Positions 1-7,351 of a stretch of 64,000 nt of DNA are shown one piece after another. The stretch is from Streptomyces sp. NBC_00539 (GTDB taxonomy: Bacteria; Actinomycetota; Actinomycetes; Streptomycetales; Streptomycetaceae): positions 1,798,001-1,862,000 of the forward strand of contig NZ_CP107811.1 of assembly GCF_036346105.1 (NCBI RefSeq), in the 5' to 3' direction. Every line of letters begins with the position of its first letter. Within the stretch, counting starts at the first letter, position 1. A program made the translations under genes and the position numbers. The notes beneath the pieces are model-generated. The model saw only the letters and a list, made by a program, of their open reading frames with translations. It did not search any database and was not told the origin of the DNA.

Positions 1-131
1 AGACCGGGGGCCGAGTAGACGCTCCCGGGACGCAGCTCGCCCGCTATCAGGGCTGCTCGGAGGGCGTGACCGACCTGGTCACGGAGCCGTTCCTGGGCCT
101 TGATGAGACTGTGCTGCTTCAGGTCACCCAT
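1..131 (-). CDS. GntR-family transcriptional regulator, N-terminal part (cut by window edge)
   Basis: Only the first 43 or so codons lie in the window. The peptide starts MGDLKQHSL and continues with the pattern ALRAALIAGELRPG followed by an S.YSA element, which is the typical opening of the winged-helix domain of GntR regulators, most like the FadR/FCD branch. It starts at the ATG on the minus strand at 131 and runs off the left edge. It is the last gene of a leftward series of hydroxyproline genes, and a copy of the palindrome ATGTNACAT (168-176) sits 37 bases upstream of its start. This suggests an autoregulated local regulator of the cluster. The family is fairly clear; the subfamily and ligand are inference because the effector domain is outside the window. 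Confidence 0.8.
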   Translation of the reverse strand, partial: MGDLKQHSLIKAQERLRDQVGHALRAALIAGELRPGSVYSAPG

Positions 132-167
132 TGCTGTTCCTCCGCGCATCGAGAGGGACAGCGTACA

Positions 168-176
168 ATGTCACGT
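168..176. promoter_or_regulatory. Putative GntR operator A (ATGTCACGT)
   Basis: ATGTCACGT differs by one base from the palindrome ATGTNACAT, which is perfect at 7248-7256 and recurs at 4177-4185 and 9896-9904. It lies just upstream of the GntR gene and overlaps the stop codon of the reductase gene at 171-173. Such AT-rich words are rare in this GC-rich background. The role is inferred from recurrence. Confidence 0.5.
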
Positions 177-1115
177 TGCTCTGCCGGTCCCCGTCCTCTG
201 GAACAGTGCGACCGCCACGGCCAGATCCTCCCAGGCCATGCCCACGCTCTTGAAGAGCCGCGGACCATTTTGTCTTCCCGGCGCCGGATGGCGGCCGGCG
301 ACGAGGTCGGCGAGGGTACCGGTGATGTGACCGGGGCCGATCGCCCCCTCCGCCTCCGGGATCAGCAGGTCCCCCGCCTCGCGCAGGGCCACCGCGCGCG
401 ACTCCACGTACACCGCCGAGCGGCGCACCAGAGCGGTGTCGGTCTCCCGGGCGTCCGGTTCGTGCGAGCCGACCGCGACGACCGTCGCCCCGGGTCGGAC
501 CAGCCGCCCGTCGAACAACGGGGTACGGGCCGTGGTGCAGCAGAGCACCACATCGGCCCCGGACACGTCCTCGGGGCCACCGGTCCGGGCGGCGAGTCCC
601 AGGGCCCGCGCGTGCGCCGCGAGCCGTTCGGCGCGGTCCGGGGCCCGGGCGACGACCGTCACCCCGGCCAACTCCCGTTCCGCGAGCAGGGCTTCGAGGT
701 GCCCGTACGCCTGCGGTCCCGCCCCGAAGACGACCAGCGCGAGCGGCCGGTCCCGCGGCGTCAGGTGGCGCAGGGCCAGGGCCGACACGGCCGGGGTGCG
801 CAGGGCGGTGAGCGCGGCGCCGTCGAGCAGGGCGACGGGGCGCAGGGTGGGGCCGTCCAGCAGGAGGTAGGAGCCGGTGATCCGGGGCAGCCCGAGCGCG
901 GCGTTGCCCGGCGCGACTCCCGCGATCTTCACCCCGGCGTACGCGCCCGCCGCGGCCGGCATCAGCAGCAGCTCCCCGCCGGGCACGGGCACCGCGGTGC
1001 GCTGCGGGCACCCCTCCGGGTCCAGGCCGGCGCGCAGGACCCCGGCCAGGGCGTCGGCTGCCTCGGCGGGGGTGAGCAGCCCCGCCATGTCCGCGCCGGA
1101 GAGCTGCGCGATCAC
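171..1115 (-). CDS. Ornithine cyclodeaminase/mu-crystallin family protein, likely delta1-pyrroline-2-carboxylate reductase
   Basis: A 314-residue protein of the ornithine cyclodeaminase/mu-crystallin family. Visible are the substrate-side segment GVKIAGVAPGN, the Rossmann glycine motif VVFGAGPQAYGHLEAL near residue 130, and the late GRLVRPGATVVAVGSHEPD element typical of the family. Family members beside proline-racemase-like genes commonly reduce delta1-pyrroline-2-carboxylate to L-proline, the second step of trans-3-hydroxy-L-proline degradation. Here the GTG start overlaps the stop of the upstream racemase-family gene by four bases (1112-1115), so the two are translationally coupled. The reductase role is inferred from family and context; a true ornithine cyclodeaminase or another amino-acid dehydrogenase is possible. 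Confidence 0.8.
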   Translation of the reverse strand: MIAQLSGADMAGLLTPAEAADALAGVLRAGLDPEGCPQRTAVPVPGGELLLMPAAAGAYAGVKIAGVAPGNAALGLPRITGSYLLLDGPTLRPVALLDGAALTALRTPAVSALALRHLTPRDRPLALVVFGAGPQAYGHLEALLAERELAGVTVVARAPDRAERLAAHARALGLAARTGGPEDVSGADVVLCCTTARTPLFDGRLVRPGATVVAVGSHEPDARETDTALVRRSAVYVESRAVALREAGDLLIPEAEGAIGPGHITGTLADLVAGRHPAPGRQNGPRLFKSVGMAWEDLAVAVALFQRTGTGRAT

Positions 1116-2179
1116 AGCAGGAACCCGGCGCCGAGCTCGTCGTACGGGTCGACGGTGAAGGCGTGTTCACCGGTGCGGTAGGCCGTCCCCGTGACCTCCG
1201 TGACCAGGTCGTCCGCGTCCCCGCCCACGACCCGGCCGGTGAAGACCGTGCCGACGACCGACTCGTGCAGCAGGTCCTCCCCCGCACCCAGCCGCCCGTC
1301 CTGCGCGAGCAGTGCGAGCCGCGCGGAGGTACCGGAGCCGCAGGGCGAGCGGTCGGTCTGCCCGTCGGCGAAGACCGTCACGTTGCGCTGGTGCGGTCCG
1401 AAGGGGGTGTCGGGGAGTTCCTCGTAGAGGATCACCCCGTACACGCCGGAGAGCAGCGGGCCGCCAGGGTGCCAGGTACCCGGGTGCGTGGCCAGCGCCG
1501 CCCGGATCTCCTGGCCGGCGCGCACCAGCGAGGGCAGCGCGGCGGTGGAGACCTCCAGCCCGAGGTCCCGGGCCGGGACCGAGGCGTAGCAGGCCCCGGC
1601 GTGCGCGATGTCGGCTTCGGCCAGGCCGAGCGTGGTCGCGACCGGCACCTTGCGGGCGCCGACCCGGGCCGGGACGCCCCGGTAGGTCACCCCCGTGGAG
1701 CGGCCGCCGGAGCGGTGCACGGTGGCGGTGACCCGCCCGGACGGCACGTCGATGCGGACCTGGACGCTGCCGTCGTCCGGGGCCGGGACCCGGCCGGACT
1801 CCACGGCCCAGGCGCCGAGGGCCATGGTGCCGTGGCCGCAGGCGGTGGAGTAGCCGTCCTTGTGCCAGAACAGCACCCCGAAGTGGGCCCCGTCGTCGTC
1901 GGGCGGCACGACGAACCCGCCGTACATGCCGGCGTGCCCGCGGGGCTCCTGCACCAGGAGCCGCCGCAGGTCGTCCAGGGCGCCGCGGCGCGGGGCCGTC
2001 GGGGAGCCGCCGGGCCCGATGGCGGTGGCGCAGCGCTCGGCGACCGTGTCACCGGGTACGGCCGGCATCCCCGCGCAGGCGGTGTCGACGATGCGGAAGG
2101 GTTCGCCGGCCGCGTGGTAGTCGGTGGTGCGGACGGTGGTGGGGGCGGTCGCACGGACCGCGGCCGGGTCGGCGGTCAC
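1112..2179 (-). CDS. Proline racemase-family enzyme (second paralogue; 3-hydroxyproline dehydratase or racemase/epimerase)
   Basis: A 355-residue proline racemase-superfamily protein. It carries the N-terminal DYHAAGEPFRIVD signature, the first catalytic loop ACGHGT with Cys near 114, and the second catalytic loop SPCGSGTSA with Cys near 280. Two catalytic cysteines are what racemases and 4-hydroxyproline epimerases have; classical trans-3-hydroxy-L-proline dehydratases replace the second Cys with Thr. However, the DGYSTACGHG context and the coupling to a pyrroline-2-carboxylate reductase-like gene suggest the 3-hydroxyproline branch. The GTG start at 2179 is supported by GGAGG about 10 bases upstream, in the second copy of a 35-bp tandem duplication. 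Family is sure; substrate is open. Confidence 0.85.
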   Translation of the reverse strand: MTADPAAVRATAPTTVRTTDYHAAGEPFRIVDTACAGMPAVPGDTVAERCATAIGPGGSPTAPRRGALDDLRRLLVQEPRGHAGMYGGFVVPPDDDGAHFGVLFWHKDGYSTACGHGTMALGAWAVESGRVPAPDDGSVQVRIDVPSGRVTATVHRSGGRSTGVTYRGVPARVGARKVPVATTLGLAEADIAHAGACYASVPARDLGLEVSTAALPSLVRAGQEIRAALATHPGTWHPGGPLLSGVYGVILYEELPDTPFGPHQRNVTVFADGQTDRSPCGSGTSARLALLAQDGRLGAGEDLLHESVVGTVFTGRVVGGDADDLVTEVTGTAYRTGEHAFTVDPYDELGAGFLL

Positions 2180-2235
2180 AGCGGGAAACCTCCGGGGGAC
2201 GGGTCGGCGGTCACAGCAGGAAACCTCCGGGGAAC
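2166..2235. repeat. 35-bp tandem duplication at a gene junction
   Basis: Positions 2166-2200 and 2201-2235 are two copies of a 35-bp unit differing at two positions, and a third copy begins at 2236. Each copy contains, on the minus strand, the GGAGG ribosome-binding sequence, a GGTTTCC core and a stop/start GTGA. As a result the upstream epimerase ends at 2211 in one copy, and the true start of the next gene (2179) is in the other. Confidence 0.9.
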
Positions 2236-3215
2236 GGGTCGGCGGGGTCCAGGAAGTACTGGGCCGTGCCGGTGATCCAGGCCCGCCCGGTGACCGTGGG
2301 GATCACCGCGGGGAGGCCGCCCACCGTGGTCTGCGCCACGAGCCGGCCGGTGAACTCGGTACCGATGAAGGACTCGTTGACGAAGTCGGTGCCGAGCGGC
2401 AGCAGCCCCCGGGCGTGCAGCTGGGCCATCCGCGCGCTGGTGCCCGTACCGCAGGGCGAGCGGTCGAACCAGCCGGGGTGGATCGCCATGGCGTGCCGGG
2501 AGCGGCGGGCGTCCGAGCCGGGGGCCGCGAGGTAGACGTGCTTGACCCCGGCGATGGCGGGGTCCTCGCGGTGGACGGGCCGGTCGGCGGAGGCGTTGAC
2601 GGCCCCCATGACGGCGAGTCCGGCCGCCAGGAGGTCGTCCTTGCGGGCCCTGTCGAAGGGGAGGCCGAGGGCGTCGAGGTCGACGAAGGCGTAGAAGTTG
2701 CCGCCGTAGGCCAGGTCGTAGCTCACCGTGCCGTAGCCCGGGACCTCCACCTTCAGGTCGAGCCCCGCACAGTACGAGGCGACGTTGGTGAGCGTGACGG
2801 CGGTGGCCGATCCGCCCTCGACCCGGACGTCCACGCTCACCAGGCCGGCCGGGGTGTCGAGCCGGACCGTGGTCACCGGTTCCACGGCCGGGACCAGGCC
2901 GGTCTCGACCAGGACGGTGGCCACCCCGATGGTGCCGTGCCCGCACATGGGCAGCAGGCCCGACACCTCGATGTAGAGCACGCCGAAGTCGGCGTCGGGG
3001 CGGGTGGGGGGCTGGAGGACGGCGCCGCTCATCGCGGAGTGGCCGCGCGGTTCGTACATGAGCAGGGTCCGGACGTGGTCCATGTGCTCGATGAAGTGGA
3101 GCCGCTTGTCGGCCATGGTGTCGCCGGGGATGACCCCGATTCCCCCGGTGATCACGCGGGTCGGCATGCCCTCGGTGTGCGAATCCACCGCATGGTAGAT
3201 GTGGCGCGTGCGCAT
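2211..3215 (-). CDS. 4-hydroxyproline 2-epimerase (proline racemase family)
   Basis: A 334-residue proline racemase-family enzyme with both catalytic cysteines: MCGHGT (Cys near 91) and SPCGTGTSA (Cys near 255). It also has the family's HTEGMPTRV opening and a DRSPCGTGTS late motif. Such enzymes interconvert trans-4-hydroxy-L-proline and cis-4-hydroxy-D-proline, the entry step of bacterial hydroxyproline degradation. The start ATG at 3215 follows 17 bases after the stop of the DHDPS-family gene, so the two are probably one transcript. Adjacent genes for a D-hydroxyproline dehydrogenase and a DHDPS-family deaminase match the known pathway order and favour 4-hydroxyproline over proline as substrate. 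Direct racemase activity on proline cannot be excluded by sequence alone. Confidence 0.9.
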   Translation of the reverse strand: MRTRHIYHAVDSHTEGMPTRVITGGIGVIPGDTMADKRLHFIEHMDHVRTLLMYEPRGHSAMSGAVLQPPTRPDADFGVLYIEVSGLLPMCGHGTIGVATVLVETGLVPAVEPVTTVRLDTPAGLVSVDVRVEGGSATAVTLTNVASYCAGLDLKVEVPGYGTVSYDLAYGGNFYAFVDLDALGLPFDRARKDDLLAAGLAVMGAVNASADRPVHREDPAIAGVKHVYLAAPGSDARRSRHAMAIHPGWFDRSPCGTGTSARMAQLHARGLLPLGTDFVNESFIGTEFTGRLVAQTTVGGLPAVIPTVTGRAWITGTAQYFLDPADPFPGGFLL

Positions 3216-3232
3216 GGGTCCCCCAACGGGTC

Positions 3233-4156
3233 CTAGTTGAGGCCCTCGGCGAGGGCCTTTTCGGTGGCGGCGCGGACGGCCGCCTCGATCTCGCCGGTGA
3301 GCGGGAAGCGCGGCGGGCGGGTGGCGCCGCCGGGACGGCCGGCCAGGTCCATGGAGAGCTTGATGGCCTGCACGAACTCGGTCTTGGAGTCCCAGCGCAG
3401 CAGCGAGTGCAGGGACTTGTAGAGCGGCAGCGCGGTGGCGAGGTCGCCGGCGACGGCGGCCCGGTACAGGGTGGCGCAGGACTGCGGGAGGGCGTTGGGG
3501 TAGCCGGCGATCCAGCCGACGGCGCCCGCGAGGGCGAGTTCGAGGAGTACGTCGTCCGCGCCGATCAGCAGGTCGAGTCCGGGCGCGAGCTCGGCGATCT
3601 CGTAGGCGCGCCGCACGTCTCCGCTGAACTCCTTGACGGCGACGATGCTGCCGTCGGAGTGCAGCCGGGCCAGGAGCCCGGGCGTCAGGTCCACCTTGGT
3701 GTCGATGGGGTTGTTGTACGCGACGACGGGCAGGCCCGCCCGCGCCACCTCGGCGTAGTGGGCGCGGACGGCGTCCTCGTCGGCGCGGAACGCGTTGGGG
3801 GGCAGCAGCAGGACGGATCCCGCTCCGGCCTCCGCCGCCTGTTCGGCCCAGCGGCGCGCTTCGGCGCTGCCGTAGGCGGCGACCCCGGGCATGACGCGGC
3901 TGCCGTCGCCGGCCGCCTCGACGGCGGTGCGGACGACCCGGGCCCGCTCCTCGTCGGTGAGGGTCTGGTACTCGCCGAGGGAGCCGTTGGGGACGACGCC
4001 GTCGCACCCGTTGGCGATCAGCCAGGCCACGTGCTCGGCGTAGGCGTCGTAGTCGACGGCGAGGTCTTCGCGCAGCGGCAGCGCGGTGGCGACCATGATG
4101 CCGTGCCAGGGGCGGTTGCGGGGCTGGGCGGGCGCGGGGGTGTGCGCGTGGGTCAT
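3233..4156 (-). CDS. Dihydrodipicolinate synthase-family lyase, likely delta1-pyrroline-4-hydroxy-2-carboxylate deaminase
   Basis: A 307-residue class I aldolase-fold protein of the DHDPS/N-acetylneuraminate lyase family. It shows the GSLGEY loop near residue 58, the YNNP motif, and the Schiff-base lysine in VAVKEFSGD (near Lys175). In hydroxyproline clusters this family deaminates delta1-pyrroline-4-hydroxy-2-carboxylate to alpha-ketoglutarate semialdehyde. The ATG start at 4156 is the first gene of its transcript. An ATGTNACAT-type palindrome lies 20 bases upstream at 4177-4185. The family is certain. The assignment to hydroxyproline rather than lysine synthesis or sialic acid breakdown rests on the neighbours: an epimerase directly downstream and the three-subunit dehydrogenase directly upstream. 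Confidence 0.87.
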   Translation of the reverse strand: MTHAHTPAPAQPRNRPWHGIMVATALPLREDLAVDYDAYAEHVAWLIANGCDGVVPNGSLGEYQTLTDEERARVVRTAVEAAGDGSRVMPGVAAYGSAEARRWAEQAAEAGAGSVLLLPPNAFRADEDAVRAHYAEVARAGLPVVAYNNPIDTKVDLTPGLLARLHSDGSIVAVKEFSGDVRRAYEIAELAPGLDLLIGADDVLLELALAGAVGWIAGYPNALPQSCATLYRAAVAGDLATALPLYKSLHSLLRWDSKTEFVQAIKLSMDLAGRPGGATRPPRFPLTGEIEAAVRAATEKALAEGLN

Positions 4157-4176
4157 GAAGGACTCCCTAGAGTGGT

Positions 4177-4185
4177 GTGTGACAT
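4177..4185. promoter_or_regulatory. Putative GntR operator B (GTGTGACAT)
   Basis: GTGTGACAT, one mismatch from ATGTNACAT, sits 20 bases upstream of the deaminase start inside an AT-rich patch (CATTTTACTAA). It probably marks the promoter and operator of the deaminase-epimerase-racemase-reductase transcript. Inference from recurrence; no footprint is known. Confidence 0.5.
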
Positions 4186-4242
4186 TTTACTAAGGGACGT
4201 GAGGGGGCCACAAGGGCCCGGACGTGCCGGATCCGGATCGGA

Positions 4243-5688
4243 TCAGTGAGGGTCCTGCGGCAGTTCGGCCAAGTGGCGCAGCGGTACTGGGCAGGAAAGG
4301 GGACGCCGGTCGGGGGCCGCTCCCGCGGCGGAGGAGGTTTCCCCCGCCAGGGCGGCGACGGCCGGGCCGCACATCCGGCCCTGGCACCAGCCCATCCCGG
4401 CCCGCGTGAGCAGTTTGACGGTACGGGCGTCCCGTGCGCCGAGATCACGGGTGGCCTGCCGGATCCGGCCCGCCGGGACCTCCTCGCAGCGGCACACGTC
4501 GGTGTCCTCGCGCAGCCAGCCGGTCCAGCCCTCGCCGGGGCGGTGTGCGGCGGCCATCGCCCCGGCGAAGGCCCGCAGCCGCGCGCGGCGGCGGACGAGC
4601 GCGGCCGGCGCGGGCCGGCCGGCGAGGGAGAAGGCCGCCAGTTCACCCTCGGTCAGCGCCAATTCGGCACCCCCGATGCCCCCGGTCTCGCCCGCGGACC
4701 AGATGCCGGGGACGGAGGTTCGCTGCCCGGCGTCCAGTTCCAGGGCGACGGTCCCGTCCGCGCCGGGGCGGGTGGCGCAGCCGAGTGCCGTCGCCAGCTC
4801 CAGCTGGGGCACGAGGCCGTGGCCGACGGCGACGGCGTCGCAGGGGATCCGCCGCCCGGTGCCGGGCAGCGGCCGCCAGTCGCCGTCCAGCCGGGCCACG
4901 GTGACGGCCTCGACCCGGCCCCGGCCGTGGGCTTCGGTGACGGCGTGCCGGGTCAGGAGGCGGACGCCGTGGCGCAGCAGCGCGCTGCCGTACGCGGCGC
5001 CTTCGGCGAGCTTGCCGGGGTTGCGCAGCAGGGCGGGCAGCCGGCCCGCGTACGCGGTGTACGAGGCCGCCTCCACGACGGCCGGGACGGTGGCTCCGGC
5101 GGCCGCGAGGGAGCCGGCCACGGCGAGCAGCAGCGGCCCGCTCCCGGCGACGACCACCCGCTTGCCCGGCAGCACCAGGCCGCCCTTGAGCATGGCCTGG
5201 GCCCCGCCGGCCCCGACGACCCCGGGCAGGGTCCAGCCGGGGAAGGGCAGTTGCCGCTCGTAGGCGCCGGTGGCCAGCAGGACGGAGGAGGCCCTGAGCG
5301 TGACGGACCGCTCCTCGGGGCCCGCGACGGCGTGCAGCGTCCAGCGCCCGCCGTCCGGGACCACCGTCCAGACGTGGTGCGCCGGGAGGTAGGTGATCCG
5401 GCCTGCCGATTCGTGGGCGCGCAGGGCGGCTTCGCGGGTGGCGAAGGCGGCCCATTGGTGGTGCAGCGCCTCGGGGCGTTCGGCGCCGAGGCCGGGCGCG
5501 GGCCGGCGGTAGAACTGGCCGCCGGGGCGCTCCCCCGCGTCCAGCAGCGCGACCCGCAGGCCGAGGCGGGCGGCGGTGACGGCGGCGGCCAGCCCGGCGG
5601 GCCCGGCACCGACGACGGCGAGGTCGGGCACGGCCGGGCCGGATACGGCGCGCTCCGGCGACGAGGGGTCAGACGGCGAGGTCGGCAC
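4243..5688 (-). CDS. D-hydroxyproline dehydrogenase-type alpha subunit (FAD/NAD(P)-binding oxidoreductase with BFD-like Fe-S domain)
   Basis: A 481-residue flavoprotein related to the HcnB/sarcosine oxidase alpha and D-hydroxyproline dehydrogenase alpha subunits. The dinucleotide motif VVGAGPAGLAAAV lies near residue 22 and a second, VVVAGSGPLLLAV, in the middle. The C-terminal quarter has a BFD-like cluster-binding region with CRCEEV and later GMGWCQGRMCG. The GTG start at 5688 has GGAAGGG about ten bases upstream and overlaps the end of the ferredoxin-like gene by 20 bases, which indicates coupling. With the small [2Fe-2S] and the DAAO-like subunits upstream it would oxidise cis-4-hydroxy-D-proline to the pyrroline. 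Opine or glycine-to-cyanide oxidation by related complexes is less likely here. Confidence 0.85.
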   Translation of the reverse strand: MPTSPSDPSSPERAVSGPAVPDLAVVGAGPAGLAAAVTAARLGLRVALLDAGERPGGQFYRRPAPGLGAERPEALHHQWAAFATREAALRAHESAGRITYLPAHHVWTVVPDGGRWTLHAVAGPEERSVTLRASSVLLATGAYERQLPFPGWTLPGVVGAGGAQAMLKGGLVLPGKRVVVAGSGPLLLAVAGSLAAAGATVPAVVEAASYTAYAGRLPALLRNPGKLAEGAAYGSALLRHGVRLLTRHAVTEAHGRGRVEAVTVARLDGDWRPLPGTGRRIPCDAVAVGHGLVPQLELATALGCATRPGADGTVALELDAGQRTSVPGIWSAGETGGIGGAELALTEGELAAFSLAGRPAPAALVRRRARLRAFAGAMAAAHRPGEGWTGWLREDTDVCRCEEVPAGRIRQATRDLGARDARTVKLLTRAGMGWCQGRMCGPAVAALAGETSSAAGAAPDRRPLSCPVPLRHLAELPQDPH

Positions 5689-5998
5689 GGCCGGTCCCTT
5701 CCTGGGTGGTGACGGTGTCCCCGGCCCGCGCCGGGACCAGGCAGGCCCGCTGGTTCGGCCGGCCGTTGACCGTGACGAGGCAGTCGTAGCAGCTGCCGAT
5801 CCCGCAGAACGCCCCGCGCGGCGCGCCCCCCTCACGCGTGGTGCGCCAGGCGAGGATCCCGGCGTTCCACAGCACGGCGGCGATGCTCTGGCCGGACTCC
5901 GCGGTCAGTCCGCGGCCGTCGAAGCGCAGGACGTACGTCGCCCGGGGGGCTCCGCCCACGAGTGCGCGGGGCGAGCGGTCACCGGTGGGCCGGCTCAT
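5669..5998 (-). CDS. (2Fe-2S)-binding gamma subunit of the D-hydroxyproline dehydrogenase-type complex
   Basis: A 109-residue ferredoxin-like protein. The cysteine pattern AFCGIGSCYDC, followed about 14 residues later by RAC, is that of a plant-type [2Fe-2S] domain as found in the small HcnA-like subunits of hydroxyproline, opine and sarcosine dehydrogenases. The ATG at 5998 is preceded by GAAGGAG at the right distance, which is why it is chosen over an upstream in-frame start. It lies between the two large flavoprotein subunits and overlaps the alpha subunit gene by 20 bases. It would pass electrons between the two flavoproteins. Confidence 0.87.
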   Translation of the reverse strand: MSRPTGDRSPRALVGGAPRATYVLRFDGRGLTAESGQSIAAVLWNAGILAWRTTREGGAPRGAFCGIGSCYDCLVTVNGRPNQRACLVPARAGDTVTTQEGTGRADLAV

Positions 5999-6062
5999 CG
6001 GACGTCTCCTTCTTCGGGCGCGGCTCGGTAGGGGACTTCGCAAGGGGCTTCGTACGGCCGGC

Positions 6063-7238
6063 TCACGGCTGCCCCTCCGGGTCGGGCTCCCGCGCGAAGG
6101 GCCGCTCCGGCCGGAAGGGCGCGGGGTCCAGCGGTGGTTCGGATCCGGTCAGCGCGGCCGTGATCAGCACGCCGGTGGCCGGGGCCAGGCCGATGCCCGC
6201 ACCCTCGTGCCCGCAGGCGTGCAGCAGCCCGGGCACCCGGGGGTCGGGGCCGATGGCCGGAAGGTGGTCGGGGAGGTAGGGGCGGAAGCCGTGGTAGGTC
6301 CGCAGCACCCGCACGTCGGCCAGTACCGGGAACAGCGCGGCCGCCTGGGACGCGAGCCGGCGCAGGGCGTCCACCGACAGGGAGCGGTCGAAGCCGACCC
6401 GCTCCCGGGTGGCCCCGATGAGCACCGGGCCCGAGGGGGTGCCCTCGACCACCGCCGAGGACTGCAGGGCTGCGGAGCCGCTGGCCACGTCCGCGATGTA
6501 GTCGGCGGCGTAGACCTTGTGCCGCACGACCCTCGGCAGTGGCTCGGTCACCAGGACGAAGCCGCGGCGCGGGAGCACCGGCAGGGTGGTCCCGGCGAGT
6601 TCGGCGATCCGGCCGCCCCAGGTGCCGGCGGCGTTGACGACGGCCGGGGCGAGGAGTTCGCGGGTGCGGGTGCGCACCCCCCGTACGGCCCCGCGCTCCA
6701 GCACGAGGTCCGTCACCTCCTCGCCGAGGTGCACCGAGGCCCCGTCGGCGGCCGCCGCGGCCAGCAGCCGGGCAGCCGCCTGGGCGGGCTGGACCTGCGC
6801 GTCCTGCGGGTAGTGGAAGCCTCCCGCGAGCCCCGGAGCCAGATGGGGCTCCAGCTCGGGCAGGTCGGCGTCCCCCACCTCGACGGCGGTGACGCCCGCC
6901 GCGCGCTGGCCTTCCGCGAAGCTCCGCAGCGCCCTGAGCGAAGCCTCGTCCGGGGCGACGACCAGGCCGCCCTTGTCCTCGTACTCCATCTCCTGTCCGA
7001 GGAGGGCCGCCAGTTCGCGCCACAGGCCCGCGGACAGCAGGGCCAGGTCGAGCTCCGCTCCGGCTTCCTTGTCGGAGACGAGCAGGTTGCCCTCGCCCGC
7101 ACCGGTGGTGCCGCCGGCGACGGATCCGCGGTCGACGACGGCCACGCGCAGGCCCGCGCGGGTGGCGTAGTACGCGCACGCGGCTCCGACGACACCGGCG
7201 CCGATGATGACGGCGTCCAGACCATTTCTGTTGGGCAC
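6063..7238 (-). CDS. D-hydroxyproline dehydrogenase-type beta subunit (DAAO-family FAD oxidoreductase)
   Basis: A 391-residue D-amino acid oxidase/sarcosine oxidase beta-family flavoprotein. The FAD-binding motif VIIGAGVVGAACAY is near residue 10, and the C-terminal CGHEGAGIGLAPATG is the typical second flavin-contacting segment. In three-subunit hydroxyproline dehydrogenases this subunit holds the substrate site. The GTG start at 7238 has no clear ribosome-binding site and lies only 10 bases from the perfect palindrome ATGTCACAT at 7248-7256. Translation may therefore start close to the transcript 5' end. It is the first gene of the beta-gamma-alpha series, which runs leftward into the deaminase and epimerase genes. 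Confidence 0.85.
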   Translation of the reverse strand: MPNRNGLDAVIIGAGVVGAACAYYATRAGLRVAVVDRGSVAGGTTGAGEGNLLVSDKEAGAELDLALLSAGLWRELAALLGQEMEYEDKGGLVVAPDEASLRALRSFAEGQRAAGVTAVEVGDADLPELEPHLAPGLAGGFHYPQDAQVQPAQAAARLLAAAAADGASVHLGEEVTDLVLERGAVRGVRTRTRELLAPAVVNAAGTWGGRIAELAGTTLPVLPRRGFVLVTEPLPRVVRHKVYAADYIADVASGSAALQSSAVVEGTPSGPVLIGATRERVGFDRSLSVDALRRLASQAAALFPVLADVRVLRTYHGFRPYLPDHLPAIGPDPRVPGLLHACGHEGAGIGLAPATGVLITAALTGSEPPLDPAPFRPERPFAREPDPEGQP

Positions 7239-7247
7239 GGCAGTAAT

Positions 7248-7256
7248 ATGTCACAT
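7248..7256. promoter_or_regulatory. Putative GntR operator C (perfect palindrome ATGTCACAT)
   Basis: ATGT-C-ACAT is a perfect palindrome and the best copy of the motif, 10 bases upstream of the beta-subunit start and inside an AT-rich patch. At this distance a bound repressor would block initiation of the dehydrogenase operon. Regulatory role is inferred from copies at 168, 4177 and 9896. Confidence 0.55.
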
Positions 7257-7301
7257 TCTTTATCGAGTGCCTAGGGTCGGCCGGGGGCTCGCCGGCCCCG
7301 C

Positions 7302-7343
7302 CCGGGCCGGTCCCTCCCCCCGTTGCGGCAGGGACCGGCCCGG
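7302..7343 (-). terminator. Intrinsic terminator of the collagenase gene
   Basis: CCGGGCCGGTCCCT (7302-7315) pairs perfectly with AGGGACCGGCCCGG (7330-7343), a 14-bp stem with a 14-base loop, nine bases past the collagenase stop. It separates that transcript from the dehydrogenase operon. There is no long U tract, as is common in Streptomyces. Confidence 0.75.
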
Positions 7344-7351
7344 AGCCGTGA

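Noticed and set aside
2211-4007. A long leftward frame that seems to fuse the epimerase with upstream sequence
   Set aside because: The upstream part is a non-natural, Arg/Gly-rich frame across the deaminase gene; the epimerase has its own ATG at 3215 and a matching family start.
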